From: Malachius bipustulatus
Lineage: Eukaryota; Arthropoda; Insecta; Coleoptera; Melyridae
Direction: 5' to 3'
Length of the DNA: 64,000 nucleotides
Assembly: GCA_910589415.1 (NCBI GenBank)
Contig: OU342630.1
Span: forward strand, 75,016,186-75,080,185
The position numbers were made by a program, and so were the translations under genes. The notes beneath the pieces are model-generated. The model saw only the letters and a program-made list of their open reading frames with translations. It was not told the DNA's origin and ran no database searches. Each line of letters opens with the position of its first letter. Position 1 is the first letter of the stretch. Shown here one piece after another: positions 57,701-64,000 of this stretch.

Positions 57701-60700
57701 TGATCAAATCTGGATTGGGGATAAAGGACGAGTTTTATGGCCTGTTAGATCAAAATATTCAGGAACTCAATATAAAATTTCAGCATGTTCATAATTACAA
57801 TTTTATAAATAATACAACATAAATGTTGCGAAAATCAATGGCAAACCTTATTTTATTTACAATGTTGAAATTATTTACAAATCTTTGAGAAGAATTTATT
57901 TAAAATCCAATTCTATAAGAAAATACAAGATGTTACGTTTCAAAACAACAAATTCGGTTGTGTCGATCACATTTAATTTGATAATTTTCATTTTCTTGTT
58001 TCTTTCATATTTCAGTAAAGACAAAGAAAATTCAGCCACCCCGTATTATAAATTACCTCAGAGGTAACAATAGAAATCTATCATTTTCAAAAGCATAAAA
58101 AAAAGGTTAATTCTGCAGGTAGTGAAAAAATATGTAGGTTATTCAGAAAGTAGAGTGGTAAAGTAAAATCCACTTACTTCCCTTACAAAGTAATATAAAT
58201 ACTGTTACTATTTTACTAGTTCCTAGAGTTTCACACTTTACTGACCTGATTTAGGGCAAAAAGAAGGTCAATTTGATGGAAACTATGCCTTCACCAGTTG
58301 GAAAAAGAATAGTTCCAATCATCACAGAGGATATTAAGAAGAAAATTGCTTTAGCCGTAAAATCAAAAGAAAGTAGAGTCAAAAAGGGTGTCAAGAAAGA
58401 AAACATTGCTGATTCAGTAAGTTTTAATTTTAATACCATTAATTATTGCTTTTTTGGATTAGGAGACCTGGAGTTTTACTTTGATTATTATTAAGTTCTA
58501 TATTTTTTTTCAAGCAAGAAGAAAAGGATGAATTTGATATTATGGTTCAGAGTAAAAAAACATTGAAAGATAAACTTGGAACACCTGAAGAAATTGAAAA
58601 AAAAGTAAAGGCAAAGAAAGGAAGAGACGGTTTAAAACAAACCACTCTAAGCTTTACTAAAGGTATGAGTGTATTTTTTCTGCATTATGTTCAGGTAATT
58701 TTAGTTTATATTGTCTGTTTTAGCGAACGGATCACCTAAAAAGAGTGGTAAGAGAAGATCGAGTAATAACTCTGATGTAGATGATTCAGTAGAAATAGAG
58801 GATGACTCAGATGTTGAATTTAACAGTGTAGAAAGTCCAACAGTAAAGGAACGATTTTTAAATCGCAGAGCGGCCACCAAAGTATTAAAATACAACTTAT
58901 CAGATGATGACGATGAGAAATCATCGGAGGAAGAGCTGTATGAAAATGAAGCAGTTAAAGAACAAGTTAGTGTCAAGGAGAGGATGGAGCTGAGTTCTGG
59001 TAGTGAGGATGAAAAGCCACCGCCCAAACATGAAACATCTGAAGATATGTTTGATTCTCTAATCGGAAAGAAGAAGGAAGGGAGCAGTCCTTCAGAAAGT
59101 CGTCCTGCTAAAAGGAAAATTTATAACGAGGATTCCAACTCGGATAATGATCTATTTGAAAACAATAAACAGAGTGACAGCGATTCAGATGTCGGCGCAA
59201 AAGCGACTACTAAGACGACGAAACCTAAGAAAGCTTCAAATAAAAAGGAAGGGGAAAGTAAACCTAGTAAGTGTTATTATTATACAGTGAGAACCACATT
59301 ACTATACAGTGAGACCCACATTATTATACAGTGAGAACCACATAACGCAGAACATCAGAAAATATATGACAGTCTAATTAACGTTGTTGAACCATTTAAA
59401 ATGGAATATAGGGAAATCAGTGCATTTGCTACAATGCCGAAACAATATGTTGTTAACAATACCATAGTTCTATGGCTACGTTCGAGCATTGTTGAATTTA
59501 GCATTAGTGAGTTATTTAAAATAGAACAACATATGGATTCTGTATTGAAAGTCGATGCAATAAATCTTTTCTAATTTTTTAATTAAAACAAATAGAATTA
59601 TTTAAAAATTTAAAAAAGTTTAACTTTGTAGGTACTAATTATTTTACAAAGAAACAAAATAATTTAAACACTACAGTGTGTTGATTATTGGTGGCTTTCG
59701 TAGCCACCTGTTGATGGGATCTCGCTAGTCTCGTTTGTAAAAGAACACCAAGAAATTTAAAAGACTTTAATTGATAATGTTGAACACAAAGATGAAAAGA
59801 AACGAAACTGCTTAGTGGGCAGAAGTCGTGGTAACAATTGAGTCCAGTCAGACTCTTCCCCTGCTGCCTGACATCCCGTTGCTTGGCGATGTTGCCACAT
59901 TGAATAGAAATTTAGGCAGCAGAGTTAACAAGTGCACTTCATCAATTGTTATTCTACAATAGTAGCCACAATAGATCTTCGGTTGCAGTGGAGGTGTCAC
60001 AATGGCTTACTCACGATAAAACTAAAAAAAAATTCTACAATAGTGTGCGGTTCAAGGGGAGAAGTATTCACAATCAATTTATTGTAATTCTGCAATGTTT
60101 AGGAGATATTTCTCCTGAAGCTCTTACTGTTTATTTGAGCTCTTCAATCTCGTGGATAGGAACGGAGTTATAATATAAACCAATGACTTGACTTTTCCTA
60201 AGTAAAAATAATCCAAGGGTGTTAAGTCTGATGACCTAGGCGTCCATTCAACTACTCTTCCTATCCATCTACCAGGAAACTGAGCATCAAGCCCAAAAAA
60301 ACATGATATTTCGAAAACCAAAAGTGTTTTGGGGAAAATTTTGGCAAAATTCGTTAGATATTAATCAAATGTAATGTCAGTTTTTTATTTATAAAAAGGA
60401 AATTTTATTTTTTATACAGGTGGCCAAAAATTGGTAACTTTTCAAATTTCAAGCTTTTGCTAATTTTCTCTCTGTAATTTTGAATTGGATATTTAGACTG
60501 CAATATTAGTTAATATTGTTTATAATACTTGGAAGAATTATCAAAAATAATAAAAACTAATGCCAGGGCGAAAATTTTGAATTTAAAAAATTTCTGTCAC
60601 ATTTTTCTAAGTTTTTGGTCCAAAGCGTATTCAACAAGTTCAAGTATATTTTCTATTTAATAAGAAATGAACATAATGCAACATTTAAATTCGATTAGGT

Positions 60701-62868
60701 CACAAAAAATGTTCATTTATAATTTTTGTTCCCTTATAATAAATAGGCAATAATAATACTTCACTTCAATTTGAGATAAAGCTATTTCAAAAAAAAAAAA
60801 AAAAATTGGTGATTGTAACAATCTTAAAACTATAGTCGCGCCGGGCTGACTTTAGAATGAACGTAAAATGAAAAAAAATTGTAACCGGCAAATTCCTGTG
60901 GATTCATGTTGGGGAAGGCAATACAAAAGCTCTCTCATCGAGTGTCTACTAAATTTATGCCCGGTTGCACGAACATAATTAAAAATCTTTGAGATAATCA
61001 CTGATTTTAAAATGCCCCGTATTATTAAAATATTTGTCCGATATTGCTGAAAAGCAACTCTACTCCCTTGCAGAAGAGTTAATTACCGATAAAAAATAAA
61101 AGATCATTGAAAATGTTCACCATATTTTCAGAATGTGCAATTTAAAATCGATAATTATCTGAAATATTTTTAATCACGTTCGTTCAACCGGCCCTTAGTG
61201 TCAGATGGTTTTTTATTATAAACAATGTAGGTGCGAAATCGGTTTTCCTGACTTTCCGGAAAAACTATGCACTGTAGGGAAAAGTGATGCACAGACACAG
61301 CATACGAAATCGAAAGACCAATGAAATGAGCCCCGATACATCAAAATCGGACAATCCGTTCAAAAGTTATTGCCAAAAAAACGTGGGTTTTTAGCTTTTT
61401 TTTTCAATTATTGTTTATAGGGTTGTTGTTAATTATTAAAATGCAATTAGTAAAAATGACTTAAGTCCCAAATGCAAAATTTTACAGAACATTTAGAATA
61501 AGTTGGAGCCTCCTAAAGGGCCTAGGAACTTTTTTTAAATGCGTGTTTTTCAACTGGCATTCAAATTCAGCATATTTTATTTCACTGACGTGAACACTTT
61601 TCAACTTATTCTAAATGTTTATAAAAAAAAGTTATATTTCAGTAGCTACTTATTTGTTTAATTTAGAAGGGTTTTTGGCGAAAAAATTTTTTTTGTGGAA
61701 ATACAAGTCTAAGTCAGCTTCTTACCTTCAAATTACGTGGCTGTAATATATTTTTCGTTCATAAATTTTCTCATAACAAAGGTTTAAAATTGTTGCATAA
61801 TTCGTAAAACGGGATAGATAAATAGGATTTTGCAAAAACTATTAATCACACAGTGCTCATCTTTCGCACATCTTTTCGATACGTTAAGACTCATTACTTT
61901 TGGGTATACTAATTGCATTTTAATAATTAACAACAACAATTTAAGTGCATATTTGCATGCATTTTTCGAGGTTTTTTAGTGCATAATTATCCGAAGCCTA
62001 GTCATCGCATTTCAAAAGTAAACATCTTTGAAGTTCGATTGAACTAGAAGCTTAATTTACATGAATTTTTCATGAACTTGAAAATAAACTTGAACTTGTA
62101 AGATGCTTTTTTCCTGTGGAATACACGTTGCACCAAAAACATTCAAAATTACACTGAGAAAAATTAGCAAAAGTTGAAATTTCAAAAGTTACCGATATGT
62201 TACCTGTATGAAAAAATTAATTTCTTTCATAACTGACATTACATTTGGTGAATTTTGCTGAATAACAAATTTTGCCAAAATTTCCCCCACAAAACACTTT
62301 TAGTTTTCAAAATATCATGTTTTTTGTAATTTTGATGTTTAGATCAACACATGCACCATTTTCTCTGGAACTAAAATTCACACCGTGGATCTAGTGGGCT
62401 CGAATTTTTTTTTAAATGCACAAACTTGACAAAAAAAAATGGAAAACAAAAAAAAATCCATATGGTGCGAACTTTTTGGCTGGCACTGTATATAATGAAG
62501 GCTGTAGAAATATTGCTTTTGCTCCTTTAAATAATTATGTATGTAGAAATACAAAAACAAAAACTTGTTCAAGTTGGAAAATTTTCGTAATGACAATTTT
62601 TCTTTCAGAAAAAGCGCCAAAACCGAAGAAAGAAAAGGAACCCAGCAAGAAAAAGGCTAAAAAAGATGATGATTTTGGGGTGTCAAAAGTGAAAAGTAAG
62701 AAAAAGAATAAGATCAGTGATGATGATGATGATGATAACGTTGTCTTTGGTGTTGATGATCTTTCCGATGATGATAATTTCGTGCCGCCGCCTTCTAAAC
62801 CGGAACGTGCAGGACGAGGAGCTGCCAAAAAAATTAAATATAATTTCGATTCAGATTCAGACGAGTAA
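42709..62868 (+). CDS. Top2: DNA topoisomerase II (type IIA), ten coding exons, 1593 codons
   Basis: Exons 42709-42723, 46085-47948, 48116-49108, 49374-49569, 53532-53869, 53927-54189, 58255-58416, 58515-58662, 58724-59266 and 62609-62868 join in frame. The GHKL ATPase carries EILVNAADN (100-108), NNGQGIP (133-139) and GGRNGYGAK (173-181). TOPRIM carries TEGDSAK (472-478), PLRGKLLNV (497-505) and the metal-binding DQDQDGSH (553-560). The winged-helix domain has Tyr817 in ASPRYIFT (codon 48685-48687), the residue that forms the 5'-phosphotyrosyl link to cut DNA. A coiled-coil C-gate region follows, then a disordered tail of Lys and Asp/Glu/Ser blocks ending FDSDSDE. The enzyme passes one duplex through another using ATP, for decatenation and chromosome condensation. 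The length is slightly above the usual 1450-1530 residues, the excess being in the tail. All key residues are intact. Confidence 0.97.
43640..44310 (-). pseudogene. Mariner-type transposase relic split by a fold-back insertion
   Basis: On the minus strand, 44310-44170 gives VWQQGGALHMSKLQL, comparable to the family's WxQQDGAPxH block, followed by stops. Past the 43784-44163 fold-back, 43760-43640 gives PVRSSDLTLLDF, comparable to PRSPDLTPLDFF. Both pieces are strongly decayed and in the same order and strand as a transposase, so the fold-back probably landed inside the relic. It lies in Top2 intron 1. Confidence 0.45.
43784..44163. mobile_element. 380-bp near-perfect fold-back with GC-rich tip
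   Basis: The arms 43784-43960 and 43991-44163 are inverted copies (AGCGGCATGGGTATAGGGCG / CGCCCTATACCCATGCCGCT; GCGCTCGAACAGGAAGC / GCTTCCTGTTCGAGCGC) around a 30-bp loop. No ORF. It is in Top2 intron 1. Confidence 0.85.
44681..45130. repeat. Direct duplication, ~181-bp copies 269 bp apart
   Basis: 44681-44861 and 44950-45130 are nearly identical (TATAGGTAGTTTATTTTTCA ... GACGTCACCTGCAAAAC). A partial third copy is at about 55147-55201 in intron 6 (GACTTGTCAAACAGCTGTCA AGTTGGT). This suggests a dispersed repeat with one local duplication. Confidence 0.85.
45416..45710 (+). mobile_element. 5'-truncated non-LTR retrotransposon 3' end
   Basis: An open frame starting at about 45416 reads NALPRSLTDLSSVRFKAAVR followed by SYYLLYQ and stops in the TGA after LCDGF. 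It resembles the C-terminal end of non-LTR reverse transcriptases. It is followed by a 3' tail ending in ATCT tandem units (about 45690-45709), as non-LTR insertions often do. It lies in Top2 intron 1, sense orientation. Confidence 0.6.
46085..47948 (+). CDS. Top2: Top2 coding exon 2: ATPase, transducer and TOPRIM
   Basis: The acceptor follows a T-run and GCAG (ending 46084); the donor is GTATGT at 47949. It encodes residues 6-626 in one uninterrupted exon of 1864 nt, covering the ATP-binding motifs, transducer and TOPRIM metal-binding acidic residues. The 63 nt of open frame before 46085 is intron read-through, not coding. Confidence 0.97.
48116..49108 (+). CDS. Top2: Top2 coding exon 3: winged helix with catalytic tyrosine
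   Basis: The acceptor is TTTTCAG at 48115 and the donor GTAAGT at 49109. The split glycine codon 627 gives YYKGLGTSTSKEAKEYF. It contains RSIPCLVDGMKPGQRKVMF and GGKDSASPRYIFT with Arg816-Tyr817, the cleavage pair. Confidence 0.97.
49374..49569 (+). CDS. Top2: Top2 coding exon 4
   Basis: The acceptor is TTTTCAG at 49373 and the donor GTAATC at 49570. It encodes residues 959-1022, including KFIVTF and the LQHIITITSMCCFDELGCL segment conserved before the coiled-coil gate. Arg1023 is split (AG|A) with 53532. Confidence 0.93.
49870..51520. repeat. Duplicated block in Top2 intron 4
   Basis: 49887-50110 matches 50997-51190 (TTGTAGCCACCCTTGGTTCTCGG, GATAGGGTATGCAAAA, CAGGAGTCA). 50668-50940 matches 51205-51520 (GAGTTTACCGTAA, AGGCTA, TTAATCCTTCATTTGT, CAAACTAGAAATGA). 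The second copy lacks the roughly 560 bp present between the two parts in the first. No ORF. Presumably a repeated element of unknown class. Confidence 0.65.
51968..53168. mobile_element. 1.2-kb near-perfect TA-flanked fold-back in Top2 intron 4
   Basis: It starts CAGGATGTCCCATAATATG and ends CATATTATGGGACACCCTG. The arms 51968-52555 and 52587-53168 match almost throughout, leaving a centre of about 31 bp. TA is at 51966-51967 and 53169-53170. No coding content. Its pre-mRNA could form a duplex of almost 590 bp. Confidence 0.88.
53200..53300 (+). repeat. Probable retroelement 3' tail with TTA microsatellite
   Basis: GTCTGTTGGAAACAATAAA leads directly into about ten ATT units (53268-53297). 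An AATAAA followed by a trinucleotide run is typical of a non-LTR 3' end. No reverse-transcriptase sequence precedes it, so the class is uncertain. Confidence 0.4.
53532..53869 (+). CDS. Top2: Top2 coding exon 5: coiled-coil C-gate
   Basis: The acceptor is TTTTGCAG at 53531 and the donor GTAAGG at 53870. It encodes residues 1024-1135, starting FDSVVDILKEFFTLRLKTY, a family-conserved gate helix. A species-specific acidic insert follows (EDEEEQEEGDDSQEQ). The next intron is only 57 nt. Confidence 0.93.
53927..54189 (+). CDS. Top2: Top2 coding exon 6: C-gate and second long helix
   Basis: The acceptor is TTCTTAG at 53926 and the donor GTAAGA at 54190. It encodes residues 1137-1223, including FDYLLGMSMWMLTDEKKNEL and the helix KRKSVSDLWKADLDAFIETL, both conserved in eukaryotic Top2. 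It exits in phase 0. Confidence 0.93.
54832..55010. mobile_element. Hairpin element, ~180 bp, in Top2 intron 6
   Basis: TGATCCACAAAATTTTTCAT CAACTAGTGCCTTGGA on the left is inverted as TCCAAGGCACTAGTTGATGA AAATTTTGTGGATCA on the right. A TACAGGGCGATCACGAAATC phrase lies upstream at about 54761. Confidence 0.65.
55021..56849. other. Top2 intron 6, mixed repeats, no gene
   Basis: Contains the partial 269-bp-family repeat (55147-55201) and ACACCCTGTATATATATG at about 56779. No exon is needed here: exons 6 and 7 join in phase 0. Confidence 0.4.
56850..57540. repeat. Degenerate inverted and direct repeats in Top2 intron 6
   Basis: 56880-56990 (CCTTAAATTTTCAACCCAATG, AAACCGATTTGTTAAATGTCA) is inverted at about 57220-57335 (TGACATTTGACAGATCAGTTTT, CAATCTCATTTGGATC). 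The right part is also repeated directly: CCATTTGATTTAGTTTT occurs at about 57272 and 57451. Confidence 0.5.
58255..58416 (+). CDS. Top2: Top2 coding exon 7: start of C-terminal domain
   Basis: The acceptor is GATTTAG at 58254 and the donor GTAAGT at 58417, phase 0 on both sides. It encodes GKKKVNLMETMPSPVGKRIV, matching the 'ETxPSPxGxRxxP' block that starts the C-terminal region in animal Top2. It therefore joins directly to exon 6 across a 4065-nt intron. Confidence 0.88.
58515..58662 (+). CDS. Top2: Top2 coding exon 8
   Basis: The acceptor is TTCAAG at 58514 and the donor GTATGA at 58663. It encodes residues 1278-1326, including LKQTTLSF, a block seen in Top2 C-terminal domains. Codon 1327 is split G|CG with 58724 across a 61-nt intron. 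Confidence 0.85.
58724..59266 (+). CDS. Top2: Top2 coding exon 9: charged C-terminal tail
   Basis: The acceptor is GTTTTAG at 58723 and the donor GTAAGT at 59267. The encoded 180 residues alternate basic (KKSGKRRS) and acidic/Ser blocks (DDDDEKSSEEE, DSDSD), a typical low-conservation Top2 tail with nuclear localisation and phosphorylation potential. Ser/Asp-rich open frames on the minus strand here are shadows. Confidence 0.86.
59274..59343. repeat. Three tandem ~22-bp units just after Top2 exon 9
   Basis: TATACAGTGAGAACCACAT, TATACAGTGAGACCCACAT and TATACAGTGAGAACCACAT follow each other, starting 8 nt past the splice donor at 59267. The open frame of exon 9 reads into them, but a better donor ends the exon first. 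Confidence 0.7.
60050..60300 (-). pseudogene. C-terminal mariner-type transposase relic
   Basis: The minus strand reads FPGRWIGRVVEWTPRSSDLT PLDYF followed by KVKSLVYI, then decayed sequence containing ELQ and EKYL. It matches the FPxRWIGRxG...PRSPDLTPLDFFLWGxLKSxVY block. No upstream catalytic part is seen on this strand. It lies in Top2 intron 9. Confidence 0.65.
60290..62335. mobile_element. Large degenerate fold-back in Top2 intron 9, with nested palindromes
   Basis: 60293-60480 (AACATGATATTTCGAAAACC, AAAAGTGTTTTGGGGAAAAT TTTGGCAAAATT, ACAGGTGGCC, TTTCAAATTTCAAGCTTTTGC) is inverted at about 62145-62335. Further inversions occur inside, at about 61380-61480 against 61890-62000. No ORF. 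Another element sits within at 60960-61194. Confidence 0.6.
60960..61194. mobile_element. Hairpin MITE, ~235 bp, GCCCGGTTGCACGAAC termini
   Basis: GCCCGGTTGCACGAACATAATTAAAAAT on the left is inverted as ATTTTTAATCACGTTCGTTC AACCGGCC on the right, and GATAATCACTGATTTTAAAAT pairs with ATTTTAAAATCGATAATTATC-like sequence inside. Confidence 0.65.
62609..62868 (+). CDS. Top2: Top2 last coding exon
   Basis: The acceptor is CTTTCAG at 62608; the exon ends at TAA 62866-62868. Phase joins A|AA (Lys1508). It encodes KAPKPKKEKEPSKKKAKK, an acidic run (DDDDDDN) and the terminal KYNFDSDSDE, resembling the FxxDSDxD ends of animal Top2 proteins. Confidence 0.9.
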
Positions 62869-63200
62869 AATCGAGAGGCAAACTCATTTAATATTAATTA
62901 AAATTGGTACATTCTCAATATTTGTTTAAACTATAGGTATGAAAATCATACAAAATCATTCATTCATCTACTTGTTTAGTTCGAACCATCAGTGAATTAT
63001 AATTTGTTAAATGTTTAGTGTCTTGTGGAAGATTTTACAAACATCAGCATTTTTTATAGTTCAGTTTCTGTCATTGTTATTTATTCTTTGTATATATTAT
63101 GAATTATGATTTTAGGGCAATAGTATATTTGATTTTTGTACAAGGTTTATTGATATTGCAGGAGTTTTTAATAAATTTTCAATTTTTTTAGTTGTTAATT
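62869..63200 (+). other. Top2 3' UTR with poly(A) signal AATAAA at 63170
   Basis: AT-rich non-coding DNA follows the stop codon. An AATAAA hexamer at 63170-63175 is followed by T-rich sequence and TTGTTAATT. That would give a 3' UTR of about 320 nt. This is inference from motif and position. Confidence 0.42.
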
Positions 63201-63423
63201 TTCCTTGCATGTTGCACATTGTCCCCCTAAACAATAATAATTGTAGTGTTGCCGAAGGGGGTAAGGGCCAAAATAATCTTTTAGAGATATTGATAAAATT
63301 GCCATAAAAAATTACATTGGGGGTAGGTATAGCCCAGCACCATGTTTGAAGCTTGCTAAACATTAGAATAAAAAATGCAAGGCACTTGCATCTTTTATAA
63401 AAACAGCGATGGTACTTACAAGC

Positions 63424-63893
63424 TATTGGGGTTGTGACGGTTAACCCACTAACCGTTTTTAGCCACTCTAAACGGTTAATATTTTTTCTACCAATTAACC
63501 GTTTTATTATAGTTCATTTATAGTAAAAGAGGTTCTCTCCCGTGAAATTTCAAGAAAATGAAATGTTCATGGATTTAGTGGTCGAGTTAACTCCACGGTA
63601 GAAACGGATATAGCAACAGCAATTTATAAATGACAGATTCTTGCTCCCAAAAACTGAAAGGCCGATGCTCCAGGTCCGATTACTGTAGCAACTGAAGGCT
63701 ATAAACCTAACAATGACGTCTCCCTAAATTTCAAAATCACCGTCAATCAACACTTGAATTTGGCCAAATGAATGAAAACGTGACGTTCTTATTTCGAAGG
63801 TACAAGCCTCTAGCAATAATGAAACTGAAAAGGTTAACCGTCGAGTAACAGCATCGGCTAATCGGTTAGGAAAATTTAATAAAAAGCACAGCC
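63424..63893. mobile_element. Possible hAT-type non-autonomous element
   Basis: The right edge GCACAGCCCTA is the complement of the common hAT terminus TAGGGCTGTGC. The left edge TTGGGGTTGTGACGGTTAAC is similar. TAACCG motifs are repeated inside near both ends. An 8-bp target duplication was not evident, so this is tentative. Confidence 0.3.
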
Positions 63894-64000
63894 CTAGTTA
63901 CAGTCTTTTGGTTTTCCTCTTTTGTCAATTGCTTTTCCTAATTTGTCAAATGCTTTTCCCATTTATCAAACGTCAGTGTGATTTTTCAATTCAAATTCCT
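63894..64000. repeat. Short degenerate direct repeat at window end
   Basis: TTTTGTCAATTGCTTTTCC, TTTGTCAAATGCTTTTCC and TTTATCAAACGTC follow at about 22-bp spacing. The array may continue beyond the window. Confidence 0.35.

Noticed and set aside
58016..58062. Possible extra Top2 exon after TTTCAG at 58015, ending at a GTAACA donor
   Set aside because: Exon 6 ends in phase 0, and reading from 58016 gives TAA at once. Exons 6 and 7 join directly in phase and match the conserved ETxPSPxG block.
58701..59027. Ser-rich minus-strand ORF, and a similar one at 53604-53891
   Set aside because: These are antisense shadows of the Asp/Glu/Lys-rich Top2 exons.
42691..62868. Recent Top2 pseudogene or processed copy
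   Set aside because: All exon phases, splice sites and catalytic residues are intact, and introns are present.

Overview
The window is an AT-rich segment of an insect nuclear genome. Both recognisable genes are spliced with canonical GT-AG introns. The non-coding DNA is packed with fold-back and Tc1/mariner-type elements, tRNA-derived SINE-like pieces and non-LTR retrotransposon tails. The sequence alone does not fix the insect order.

Two protein-coding genes lie on the + strand. (1) An RNF144-type RBR (RING1-IBR-RING2) E3 ubiquitin ligase has coding exons at 24081-24270, 29905-30461, 33683-33845, 33926-34278 and 35160-35417. They join in frame to 506 codons: a long N-terminal extension, the RBR module with candidate catalytic Cys400, and a C-terminal membrane anchor. 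(2) DNA topoisomerase II (Top2) has ten coding exons from 42709 to 62868. They join in frame to 1593 codons: GHKL ATPase, TOPRIM, winged-helix with catalytic Tyr817, coiled-coil gate and a charged C-terminal tail. The two genes are about 7.3 kb apart, and nothing suggests they share a function.

Region by region: 1-24025 holds no recognisable host gene. It contains small hairpin MITEs, a 180-bp tandem array (11690-12385), a SINE-like piece, long fold-backs and a nested pair of TA-flanked elements at 17641-20489, the inner one carrying a decayed transposase. 24026-35417 is the RNF144 gene; its introns carry a paralogous 'empty site' copy of an interrupted repeat, a near-perfect 79-bp hairpin, a non-LTR reverse-transcriptase relic and a fold-back element with a decayed cysteine-rich ORF. 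35418-42690 is the RNF144 3' end plus intergenic DNA with two large fold-backs, one inserted in another. 42691-62868 is Top2, with introns either very short (57-265 nt) or 3.3-4.1 kb and filled with repeats. 62869-64000 is the Top2 3' flank with a possible hAT-type repeat.

The most notable non-genic pattern is a set of fold-back elements that share only their termini (TA-CAGGGTG/CAGGATG ... CACCCTG-TA) and differ internally. One of them contains a mariner-like transposase relic. This looks like one transposition system moving unrelated cargo. No CRISPR array, rRNA gene or intact tRNA gene was seen, and I found no convincing novel gene system beyond these repeats.
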